From Daphnia carinata (Eukaryota; Arthropoda; Branchiopoda; Diplostraca; Daphniidae), in the NCBI RefSeq assembly GCF_022539665.2, contig NC_081335.1, positions 7,812,001 to 7,876,000 of the forward strand: a DNA stretch of 64,000 nt, in the 5' to 3' direction. Of the stretch, positions 37,450 through 47,495 are shown one piece after another. The notes beneath the pieces are model-generated. The model searched no databases. It was not told the DNA's origin and saw nothing but the letters and a program-made list of their open reading frames with translations. Position 1 is the first letter of the stretch. Each line of letters opens with the position of its first letter. A program made the translations under genes and the position numbers.

Positions 37450-39313
37450 GCATTTTTCCTATAGTGTTATACTGAATATCCGCGATTATACTGCTTCTCG
37501 GTAAATAGAAGAAATGCAGTTTTACTTCACTTAACGTGCATATCATCATTTAGAATACTATCTGCAATGTAGTTACTAATGTTTAAATAATTAATTAATT
37601 AATTATTAATGTTTTTTTATTAATGTTTATCGTGTACTTGATACAAAGACGATGAAGATGAAGAGCAAGAAGCTGGTGGCATCAGTTATCGTATAATAAC
37701 AGAAATATACAACTAAACAATCTGAAAAATACGTGTATTTTCGAAAACAGATTGAAAATTAAAACAAAAAGTGCATTAAACGATTTCTTACGAAATTCAT
37801 TTTTTGACATTAAAAATGAAAAAAAAATGTTTCGTCACGCTTTATCGTGCGCTACCGTTTATCTTATTCACCCTATTTTGCGCTTTTTCCCCTTCTTTCA
37901 CGGCGATGTATGGTAAAACAAATTCGCTCGCTTTTTCATTTGTCATTTTCCATTACTCTTGTCTTAGTCGAGAAAATATATTCCAACATTGTGGATTAAA
38001 CGCCTGCTATTTTATTTAATTTCAATAGCCTTGCATTCGTTTCAATTCATCGTTCAATTTCATAGAAGAGGGAAAACGCTTGATACTAGTTCAAGACAAA
38101 CATAAAGATGCATATCTTAAGAATTCTGTCATTACTATATTTTTTTTTTAAAGGAAGAAAGGAGGGTAGCTGTTCTTTTAGCATTCGCTTCACTGGCGCT
38201 ATTTTGTCACCGCCAGCTGGAAAAGTTTGTAGATCGCCATGTTTGCAAAACTTCAGATTGGACTGTTACACCTGTACTAGCCTACTAACTTGTTGCAACC
38301 GTGGTAGATTTGGTTGGGACGATTTCTTTGAAAACTAGTCGAGTTAAGAATGCACATAAAACGGATATTTTTTTTTTGAGGAAAAATGTTGAAAAATGTA
38401 ATCCAGCAAGGGTACTAGGGAATGGAAAACCCGTGTTAACGAATACCCAACTAGAAGTCTGATGCACGAGCAAATATAAAACGCAAGGAACTTACACCTG
38501 GTGCTGGACGCACACGAGCTGGGACTATTGTGAACCAAGTTCGACTAGGATTCGGCAGCCTAGGAGAATATTGCATAGGTAACTTTAAACGTAGACTGTT
38601 ATACGTTCATGAAGAATGTATAAAACGTGTTTAATGGAATAAAAAAATTTACAAAAAGCGATTTTTCATTTCAGGACCTTGCACTAAAGATGGGTCGGAC
38701 TATTACTGTTGCAGGCGTGGATCGGCTTACGACTAGCTTGATAATTGGGACTATTGCTCACCGGAAGTGGGACTAACGCGATTCGGGACATCCGTGCGCC
38801 AAGCATGTCGGAAAAGAATACTACTGGTGTTACGTCGAATCCAATCCGAGATTTTTAGCCTTACGATTTGCATGAATTCATGGACGACTATAGCTTGAAT
38901 TATGTGGGCAATTTTGCCGGACGAACAAGAACGGGACATCAACGAAGGAACTGGTCTTGACGAGCTATCCTTTCCTTTAGCTTGAATTATGGGAGGTGCC
39001 GGACGAACAAGACTTGCATCGAGTTGTCAAGTTAGGAGCAAACGCTCCCGGGAGATTGGCCGAGCTATCCTTTCCTTTACCGAATTTTCAGGAACGGGAC
39101 ATCAACGAAGGAACTGGTCTTGACGGGATAGAAAGTAGATCGCTGCGCAACAATCGAGAAAGACCAACTATTAACCAACGACTTCAGATTCCCATACATG
39201 TGGCGCGAAACCCAAATGACACTCCGTGGATATCAACATCGGCTAATTTTGAACTACAAGATTGCACAATTCGAAGGAACGTTGAAAGGCGATACAGGTA
39301 TAATAATAATAGG
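37450..39313 (+). pseudogene. Decayed copy of the cysteine-rich secreted ART-like gene
   Basis: Sequence here parallels about 56490-58190, including several hundred bases of upstream flank (for example TATCGTG-type sequence followed by CTACCGTTTATCTTAT) and the exons. It is broken in several ways. The start codon position of the intact gene is AGG here (38160-38162). The signal-peptide exon is frameshifted. The Cys-rich exon around 38480-38640 has lost bases. The region 38900-39090 is scrambled, with the segment CGGGACATCAACGAAGG present twice. Similarity ends abruptly after AATAATAATAG at about 39312, so the last third of the C-terminal domain, with the putative catalytic Glu, is absent. A 136-codon open stretch at 38996-39406 is the surviving middle of the domain plus unrelated sequence. 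Confidence 0.8.
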
Positions 39314-40009
39314 GGAGGTAGGGCGCAATTGGAACACGCGGCAATTGAAACAAAAATTCTACCACTTAAAGTAAGCAAGAGATTTCGTTTAAAAAATTTG
39401 AGCTAACGGGAATTAGGGTTCTACATTTTTAGAAAAAATTGGAGGTTTTAGACTCTAAAAGTTTTCGAGCTATCCCAGAAAGTTTTTTTTACTGTCTATT
39501 TCTAGTTTTTTGCCCAGACAATTTTTTCGTTTTCACACCTAAAACGATGGAGGAAATCATTAAAAAAGGTCTCAAACAATTGTCGGCACAATGAAATTGG
39601 CCGCAACGCTAGGTGTCGTGCAAATAGGAAAAGGGGCGTTTGCGTTCTCCTATACCCTACAGCATTTTCGTTTTATTTTTATTTTATTTTCCTTTTTCGA
39701 AGCAACAGTCTCGTTTTAGGTGGATGTGTGCACACAAACAGGATATTCTCAGCTAGTACTTTGGCAACTTCAGTTTTCTTGTGCTGTATGCCTTTTCATC
39801 GACTTCCAAGTTTTCGATAATATTTTGGGTTTTGAATTGTGTGCATAGAAATTTAACCATCTCCTTGGCATTTGTTTGTGTGTTCTTACACGTGAAACGA
39901 GAAAATATTTGTTATAGAAATGATTATATAGAACTGTATTTAGATCGTTTGGAAAGCATTCATCTTGACTTATCACGAAGAAAAACTTTAAGCAAGAAAA
40001 CAAAACAAA
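39314..40009. other. Junction region before the tetraspanin fragment
   Basis: No gene is supported between the breakpoint of the decayed copy and the tetraspanin-like first exon. The last few hundred bases may be promoter sequence captured with the tetraspanin fragment. Confidence 0.35.
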
Positions 40010-40445
40010 ATGCCGCTCGATTGCGGAGCTACCGTGGTGAAATACGTCCTGTGTCTGTTCAACTTTGCCCTTTTTGTGAGTATTGGCTTTATGGGAACGT
40101 TAGAGACGTAATTGGGTTACCAGATTCTAATGGATACAACTGTTTATGGGATGTAGTGGGCTGGAGCCGCTGTTTTAGGAATTGGGATCTGGTTAGCCGC
40201 CGACCAGAATTCTTTCCTCACTCTGATCAAATTTACTCAAGCTGAAAATGTGCAGGTAAAACAGACATCACTAGCAATTACAACTACCTCCATCTGTCTT
40301 TCGAAACTTACATTTTTCTTGTATTGGCACAGAATTTGGTACAGCCAGCGGTTATCACTCAAAGTGCCTACTTGTTGATTGCAGCTGGAGCTTTCATTTT
40401 CATCGTCAGTTTCCTGGGCTATTGTGGCGCTGTTAAAGAATCTCG
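40010..40445 (+). pseudogene. Tetraspanin 5' fragment (CD63-like)
   Basis: Tetraspanins are four-helix membrane organisers. Three exons are readable: one from ATG 40010 (MPLDCGATVVKYVLCLFNFA, helix 1, donor GTGAGT), one about 40150-40255 (GAGAAVLGIGIWLAADQNSF), and one about 40333-40445 (SAYLLIAAGAFIFIVSFLGY and CGAVKES, helix 2 with the family's GCCGA-like motif). Family features end at CGAVKES; the large extracellular loop with its CCG motif and helices 3-4 are absent. The sequence then passes into a tribbles-like gene in a different reading frame. This is a truncated copy. Confidence 0.7.
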
Positions 40446-40495
40446 CGTCATCAATATCCACCACGACCGAGTTGTTTCTTTTGCCATTAGCAACC

Positions 40496-41449
40496 ATGCA
40501 AGTGGCTCGACCGACTCTGCCCCCCCTCAATATCGAGCTGGCCCAAAGGAAACCATTACAAACGGCCATTCAAAAATCAGACGACGTATCGGCTGACACC
40601 ACAAATGGAAATGTGATTGAAGCCATCCCGCCGACGCCCCTCTCGCCGCCGACGTTCTTGTCCAAAATCCCAGCCGCGGCCCCCGAAGTCTGCCCCGCTG
40701 AAATCCTTCTGTTAAACGAACGTTATTTACTGCTGGAATGAATCGAAGGTGCCGTGTCTCCTCAAAGTCAACCACTGCGTCGCTGCATCGACACGGTCAC
40801 AGAAGAGACCTACTTTTGCCGCGAATTCTCGACATCGCCTTCGACGGCCACGTTGCTAGAGGATCATCACCGCTTGAGGGATTCCGTTGTTGTGACGCCC
40901 GTCTGTCACGTCATCCATGCCGAAGGAGATGCGCACACGCCAAAGCTCTATCTCCTCTCGCCAGCCTCGTACGGCGATTTACATTCGTACTTGAGATCGA
41001 AGCGCAGATTGAAAGAGAACGAAGCGAGAAATCTATTTCGCCAAGCCGCACAGGCAGTGTTTGATTGTCATAAACACGGAGTCGTGCTAACCGATTTAAA
41101 GATCAGACGTTTCGTATTTGCCGATCCACAAAGGTAATTCTTAAAAAAAAAAAAAAAAACAGTTGTGAAATTTCGAGAAGCTAATTTTGATTTCGATTTT
41201 AAAAAAAGGTCCAAGTTAAGATTGGAATCGTTAGAAGAAGCGATTGTGCTGGAACGATCGGATTCGGACGACGGCGTTTGGCGGAAGCACGGATATCCGG
41301 CTTACGTGACACCGGAAGTGTTGTTGAGTCGCGGCGCCCGCTACTCTGGCCGTGCAGCTGATCTTTGGTCTCTGGGCATCATCCTCTACACGCTGCTCGT
41401 CGGCCGCTATCCGTTCCAGGATTCGGAACCATTCGGACTCAATCAATGA
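40496..41449 (+). pseudogene. trib: Tribbles pseudokinase copy with nonsense codon and lost C-terminus
   Basis: Tribbles proteins are pseudokinase adaptors that recruit the COP1 ubiquitin ligase. The reading begins near ATG 40496 with a Pro-rich leader, then NERYLLLE, an in-frame TGA (40739-40741), IEGAVSPQSQ continuing in the same frame, LYLLSPASYGDLHSYLRSKR, NLFRQAAQAVFDCHKHGVVL, TDLKIRRFVFADPQR, an intron (from about 41134 to 41208), [40 protein letters not shown] and [20 protein letters not shown]. It then stops at 41447-41449 instead of running into the last third of the C-lobe, the COP1-binding tail and the MEK-binding motif. The TGA could come from CGA by one transition. It is both truncated and interrupted. 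Confidence 0.8.
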
Positions 41450-42160
41450 AGTGCGGGAAGTGCAAACTAAATGCAGAATGAGTGGTTCGATTTAGTCAGT
41501 GGTTGACTGCAGATGAATGTATCACCCACAGCTAAATTTGTTGCTTACAATCTAGCATGTTTTCTTTTTGCCAATGTTTGTTAGAGGGCTAGGCCAGTAG
41601 CCAACCTCTTACATTTATCTTGACGTAAATTTCCCATCAGAGCTTATTTCTGTTGTCACTCTATCGCACAGGCGATGGCAATTTTCTTTCGTTCGTTCAG
41701 CTACGCTACTGATGGCGATTGTAATGCATTGTACAATATGCAGGATGATACAAAATATTGAACACTTTGAATCGGTTTGTCCGGCCAGTACGTGCTTGCT
41801 GTGATCGTCAGAGTAAGCAAGTAATAACAGCTGACAAGCAAAATGTCAATGCCCAATATACATTTTGCATTTGTCTCTGAACTTGTTTCAAAATCCTTGC
41901 TGACAGGTTGTCATCAACAGATTCATCATCTGCATCGATTCTCTTTGTAGTCTATTTGGCAATATTAGGACATTAAATACCTCTAGTCAATATGCACACA
42001 AGTTCTCTTAGCCTGTTTGATTTTAAAGGCAATTGCCTTGACTCGACCTTTATTCACTGCAAATTCTTCGTCTAATATTGGACCGTACTTTTCTGTTTGA
42101 AATAGTAACAGCCTACAACTGCTTTCTAACCACTCTTCGCCCCCCACCCCCACAGAAAAA
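41450..42160. other. Gene-free interval
   Basis: No coding region, RNA gene or repeat is recognised. Confidence 0.4.
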
Positions 42161-42368
42161 GACAAGACAATTTTGTTAGGAGGTTTAAAGCAGTGCATTT
42201 TGAAACTAGAACCAAACTGTGATATATACAAACAACATTCACAACAAGAATTTTGAAAAGATTATTCATACCAATGATACACTCATTTGCACACACACAT
42301 TCACACAGACATTCACACAATTTTGCCAATACACGCTTTTACTAATTTAGGGTAATCAAAGGAGAACT

Positions 42369-43158
42369 TCATTTTCTTGAACGTTTCCCGTCAGGAAGAG
42401 TCGCTGGAGCATCTTCCTCCCGCTTGCGTTTAGCAACTAGTTGGGACGGTCCAGGATTGAGATGTGTCTCTGAAACAACCGTTGCTGTAGTCTTAGGCAA
42501 ATTAGTATCGTTAGTTAGTCTTATTTGCTCGTCTAGGCTTAACCACAATCTCAATCCAAGCCTCATACATAGCTTCAATCTCCTCCTTCTCATCCATATT
42601 CTCATCCCCAGCCCCAATCTCAAGCCAAGCCTTAGCCAAAGCTTTACCCCTCTCCGCTTGTTCATCCACCGGTTCTTCCTCCTCCTCCTCCTCTTCCTCC
42701 TCCTTCTCTTCTTCCTCCTCCTCCTCTTCTTCTTCCTCCACCTCCTCATCCCCTTCCTCAGGTAATTTCTCACTCAAAGCGTCAAGCAAAGCCTCAAGCG
42801 CCTCTATCTCTTCCTCATCCACATCCACAGGATAAGGAGTATATAAAAACTCAGCCCAAGCCCTATTCCAAGTTTCCTCGTCTTCCTCCTTCTCCACCTC
42901 CGCATCCGCATCCCCATCCTCAGCCAAATCCTCCTCCCTATCCCGATCCTCAGCCAAATCCTCCTCCCTATCCCGATCCTCAGCCAAATCCTCCTCCCTA
43001 TCCCGATCCTCAGCCAAATCCTCCTCCCTATCCCGATCCTCAGCCAATTCCTCATCCAAAGCCTCCATGAAATACCTAAGCGCCTCCATCACCACCTCAT
43101 CCACATTCCCAGGCCCAGGTCTATCGAAAAACTCTTCTCTTCTCACAGGTACACACAT
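42369..43158 (-). CDS. Very acidic KRKREED-signature protein, member 2, frame interrupted
   Basis: The first open frame starts at ATG 43158 (MCVPVRREEFFDRPGPG) and runs to TAA at 42511. It contains four tandem copies of a ten-residue unit LAEDRDREED (42918-43050) and a long Glu run. The conserved C-terminal signature, PSQLVAKRKREEDAPATLPD followed by GKRSRK, lies in another frame and ends at 42369. The two parts may be joined by a short intron: GTTGTTTCAG, a good acceptor, precedes AGACACATC at about 42475. Alternatively a frameshift has broken the gene. No known domain is recognised. Probable nuclear location is inferred from the basic box. It has the same upstream module and CA-rich 3' flank as members 1 and 3. 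Confidence 0.5.
42918..43050. repeat. 30-bp coding tandem repeat, four copies
   Basis: The unit TCAGCCAAATCCTCCTCCCT plus ATCCCGATCC is repeated four times almost perfectly. It encodes LAEDRDREED on the minus strand. The near-perfect identity suggests recent expansion. Confidence 0.9.
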
Positions 43159-43199
43159 TTTCTTGTTGGCTTGTAAATAGGTTGTCTGAAATATGAGTT

Positions 43200-44770
43200 T
43201 GAATATGGTAAGTAGGAGAGGTCTGCCTAGCTACTGGTTAGGTAGTTCAGCAATTTGACTTTGCTACTTTTCAAATTCAGGTAGACGATTGTTGTAATGC
43301 ATTCCGCATGGCGCTCAGGCCATGCGCGACTGTTCATTCTTGAGAAGGCCAATAAGCCCTTGCCCGTGCAGTCTGTACACCATCCGGCGGACTTTAATTC
43401 AAATTGCTCATAGTCCGCCTTGGCTCGGCTCTCCCGCCACTCGCTTCCCCGTCAATAGGGAGTGGGATGGCCTGCGTGAGCAAGCAGGCCACCATTTGGG
43501 CAATTTATACTCAAGAACACATTGCAGACCAGGCAAAGCCTGGCTTGGGCATGCTGCAGCCAGTCTCACCTGAAGCGCGCAGGTTCGTCTTGAGACTAGC
43601 CCCATTGCCGCAGCATTAATGCTGCGGCCTAGGCCCATACCTAGGAAAAAAAAAAAAAATTTTTAAATATTGCTCATTGGAATTTAGTCTACTTAAAATG
43701 TACGGCTAATACTTCCCGTTGGAGCGGCAGCAATCGCGTTTTTCGCCGCTTAATATCTTCGGTTATCCTCGCCAGGTAAAATATCGGGATTTCGGCGTCT
43801 TCGGTCCTCCTAATAGAGGAAAAACAGTCGTGCATTGACGATAAAGTTCGGGAACTTCCGTTTTCGGCCATCAGGTGGCACTTTCCAACGATGTTGTGTT
43901 CTACGTTTTCGCCTGCTATTGTTTTCTTTTTCTTTTCATGCCATCAACAGCATGCAATGCAACACCAACAGGCACTGCAAAAACAGGCACTGGAACAACA
44001 GGCACTGAAAAACGTCAAACAACAGAAGTTTACAAACACAAAAGTATTTTTTTTATTTTGACATTGCACTGCAACAACAGCGGCATTGCAACACCAACAG
44101 GCCCTTAACGTTAGACGGCATCAACAAACTGCGACTTTGCTGAGTTAGTTTTTGTTTCCTGTGATTGTGGGTAGTGAGATTTAACGGTAAAACTTCCTTT
44201 TCATGTTTGCTTTGGTGAAGGGGTCGGCCGGAATTTCACCCAGTTACCATTATACTGCCTTGATAATACACAGCCTTGTAGCTCAGGGGTAAAAATATTC
44301 TAATCATTATTTTTTTAACCTTCTTCTCTTGTCTTGTTTCATAATTCAGGGATCGATGCTGATGACAAGGGCGCCGTATCGGTTCGAAGTTTCCTTCCCT
44401 GTTAAGAGACTATTGTGGTGGAGTTCTGCAGACTTTGTTCTTGAAAATAACAGTATTTGCAACAACAGCAGCAATAGGAGTAACGTAGTATCTCTTAACT
44501 TTTATGCCATGGTAGAATCTTTGATCTTCATTCATGCACTGCATAATCAACCAGTATGATATATTTCAGCCGACTATGAGAAAATGCACCAAAGCATCAG
44601 GTAGTTCCTTTAATTATATTGTATCCATCCTAAATTGACATTAACATTGATGATAGTTTTCTTCAATCAAGACATTCTTATGTGGTTGAACCATGGCTGA
44701 CGTTCACTAGGTTCATATGAACCTATGGTTTCTAAAACAGCTTCTACTTTTCTCCCATTTATTTTATACA
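43200..44770. repeat. Dispersed module, copy 3
   Basis: The conserved block (43213 to about 43645) includes TATAAAT on the minus strand and a perfect 22-bp palindrome (about 43608-43629). A CA/GGCACTG-rich stretch follows at 43960-44110, with repeated ACAACAGGCACTG. A TAGCTCAGGGGT motif lies at about 44278, then a segment shared with 33210-33405 and 61550-61745 leads straight to the NDUFV1 copy. Confidence 0.8.
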
Positions 44771-44775
44771 ATATT

Positions 44776-46793
44776 TCAAGCAGCAACCTTTTGAAACTGC
44801 TGACGTTCGGCAAAACTCTTCATTCGAGCTTCGATTTCGGGGCGGAAGTGCCGGATGAGACCTTGAACGGGCCAGGCCGCACCGTCTCCAAGAGCGCAAA
44901 TTGTATGACCCTCAATTTGTTTGCTCAGTTCCCACAACATGTCGATTTCTTCTGGTTTGGCGTTACCCTCAACTACGAAAAATTGAAATCCATTGATACA
45001 GAAAGCGATTAGAAAAAACAAATAAATAGATAACATTTTATAATTATTTTGCTACATTCTTACCAAATCGATACATGATTTTGTTCATCCATCCGGTACC
45101 TTCGCGACAAGGTGTGCACTGGCCACAAGATTCGTGATTGTAAAATTCAATAAGACGAGCGATGGCTCGGATGACGTCAGTCGGCTTGTTCATCACAATT
45201 AGGGCAGCTGTGCCTAAACCAGTTTGCGCAGCTACGAGGGCGTCAAAATCCATCAACACATCATCGCAAACTCTAAAGAAAATATTTGTAGAACTATGAC
45301 TGACGAACGGCGGCTTTTTGTTCAACATACTTCCGAGGAATCATGGGTGTGGAGCTTCCTCCTGGGATAACAGCTAACAGATTGTCCCATCCACCAACCA
45401 CTCCACGAGCGTGACGCTCGATTAACTCTCTCAGTGGGATAGACATTTCTTCTTCGACAGTGCAGGGATTGTTGACATGACCCGAGATGTTAAAAAGCTT
45501 CGTCCCCAAGTTCCTGGGACGGCCAAAGCCCACAAACCAATCCCCACCTCGCCGACAAATCGTCTAAATAGGTTTTCCGAATGAGTTCATATGCAATTAT
45601 AAGAATTTATGACAAGCTGCGTACCGGGGCGACCGCCACCGTTTCTACGTTGGCGACGGTAGTGGGGCAACCAAAAAGACCAATATCGGTTGGGAAAGGG
45701 GGCTTCAGACGTGGCTTGCCTTGCTTGCCTTCCAAAGATTCAATCAACGCAGTTTCCTTACCGCAAATGTAGGCACCTGTAACAGACCAGTTTTAGAAAC
45801 TTATCGTTGCTGTAGCTATTTTGGGAACATACCTGCACCACGATGAACAAAGACATCAAAATCATATTTTGCCAATTCATCCTTGCTTATAGGCCTCATG
45901 GATTGCGACCAGTACCATTAGTTCCTTCATTGTAAAACTCTCCACGAATGTAGATATATGCAGCACGGGCTCCCATGGCCCGACCGGCGATGAGGCATCC
46001 TTCGATAAGCTTGTGAGGATCGTGACGCATAATCTCACGATCTTTGCACGTTCCTGGCTCGCCTTCATCAGCGTTGACAACAAGGTATCGGGGTCGACCG
46101 TCAGAAGGTTTGTTCATGAAACTCCATTTCATGCCACTAGGAAATCCGGCTCCTCCACGTCCACGAAGACCAGATTTCTTCACTTCATCTGTTTTAGTTT
46201 ACATTGCCATTAATTGAAACCAACTCTTAACAACATAAATTCTCTTACTTGGTTCATATTCACCAGTTTACGTTATGACATTCTATAAAATTTCTAACAA
46301 GAACTTTAGTTTGCTTACTCAGAATCCAATCAACTCCTTTCAATAAGATTCCTTTCATTTTGTACTAGTCACCTCTTTTCAGGGCTCCTTGCAATTTCCA
46401 ATCATGGCAACCATAAAGGTTGGTGAAGATACGGTCATCATCTTTAGGTGGCCCAAATTTTGTCTGCATTCTGACAAAAGCAAAAGTCATGGTGAATGGT
46501 AAACTTGGATAACATTTTTCATCAATGTTGTTTCTTTTTTTACCTTAGCAGGAGGGGCAGTAGCGGTAGTATTGTATCGAGTTGAAACATCAATGACTGC
46601 ACACCTGAAATTAAGTAATTTACGGGTAAACATCCATCACGTAAAGGTACATGAAGTTATGCATAGCTTCAGGACAAAATTACAATTTAATGCGTTACCG
46701 ATTATCTTAAGAATTTTTGCTTTGAGACATTAATGACATGAAGAACTTACTTAGATTTGGTCTCGTAAACAGGCTCAACTTTGTTAAAGCCAT
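44776..46793 (-). pseudogene. NDUFV1: NDUFV1 (complex I 51-kDa subunit) copy A, nonsense codon
   Basis: NDUFV1 is the FMN and 4Fe-4S subunit that oxidises NADH in mitochondrial complex I. Exons run from ATG 46793 (MALTKLSLFTRPNL, a plausible import presequence) to TGA 44776-44778. The Gly-rich FMN site [49 protein letters not shown], the cluster motif [12 protein letters not shown] and the ending [20 protein letters not shown] are present. In the early exon the reading is LKRGD-TAG-YK (about 46368), where the family has a Trp (GDW). The TAG lies well inside the exon, away from usable splice sites, so the full protein cannot be made without read-through. The same TAG is present in copy B. Otherwise the frame is largely preserved. 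Confidence 0.8.
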
Positions 46794-47235
46794 GACGAAA
46801 ATAAAATTCACTCTTTGACGAAAATAAAATTCACTCTTTGACGAAAAAAAAATTCACTCCTTGCCAGACCGTGAATTGTTGGAGACTGTTGGAGGCGACC
46901 GTCGACTGCAACGGTCGACGTTCGTGACACACGTTGTTAAACCAACCGTTAGATGGCGTAAAAGCTGTTTCAAACGTCTGCTAGGAAAAAACCGTTATTT
47001 TTCCCGACTATTTGACGAATTGACATTCTAGATTTCTGGTTAGATATCGACGTCGTCGACAGAATGTTTTAGCGAGCAATCTACATCCTGAATAAATAAG
47101 TGAGAAATGAAACGTAAATGTCAAAAGGTCGAAGATATCGCGTGGTGATCGTTTTGACCTCTGCAATGGGTCCAGATCAGTCGTTATGCAAATGAACACG
47201 TAAGACGAGTATAATGAAGATGTTTTTTATCTCTT

Positions 47236-47330
47236 TATTCATGAAGATCCATTTCATGCCGCTTGGAAAACCAGCGCCTCCACGTCCACGTAGGCCAGAT
47301 TTTTTCACTTCATCTGTTTTAGTTCACATT
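47236..47330 (-). pseudogene. NDUFV1: Isolated NDUFV1 exon fragment, third copy
   Basis: The minus strand encodes [19 protein letters not shown] again, followed by I-F-M-N. This is a piece of the FMN-site exon just outside copy A. Its codons are closer to copy B (61763-63785) than to copy A. It is followed at about 47370-47490 by a fragment of the dispersed module (GGGATTTCGGCGTCTTCGG). Confidence 0.75.
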
Positions 47331-47369
47331 TGCCATTAACTGAAACCATAGGAGTGATAGCCATTAGCT

Positions 47370-47495
47370 ATTACCGCTAGGTAAATTATCGGGATTTCGG
47401 CGTCTTCGGTCCTCCTAATAGAGGAAAAACAGTCGTGAAGTTTCGATACCATATTAGAACTTCCGTTTTCGTTTTCGGCCACCAGGTGGCTGCTG
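47370..47495. repeat. Fragment of the dispersed module
   Basis: Matches only the distal part of the module, from the CGCTAGGTAAATTATCGGGA region through TTTTCGGCCACCAGGTGGC. The conserved 440-bp block with the palindrome is absent. Confidence 0.75.

Larger units (their letters stand above)
42160..47040. repeat. Segmental duplication, copy A
   Basis: This block contains, in order, CA-rich flank, charged-protein gene, dispersed module and NDUFV1 pseudogene, and it ends with a TTCACTC-type microrepeat and GTCGACTGCAACGGTCGAC. The same order is found at 58860-64000. The NDUFV1 part is nearly identical between copies; the charged-protein genes are the most divergent part. Confidence 0.85.

Noticed and set aside
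44275-44395. tRNA-like TAGCTCAGGGGT (A-box) and GGTTCGAAG (B-box) motifs
   Set aside because: The boxes are about 100 bp apart, no cloverleaf can be drawn, and copy 4 lacks the second motif. It is not a tRNA gene; at most it is a weak SINE-like trace.
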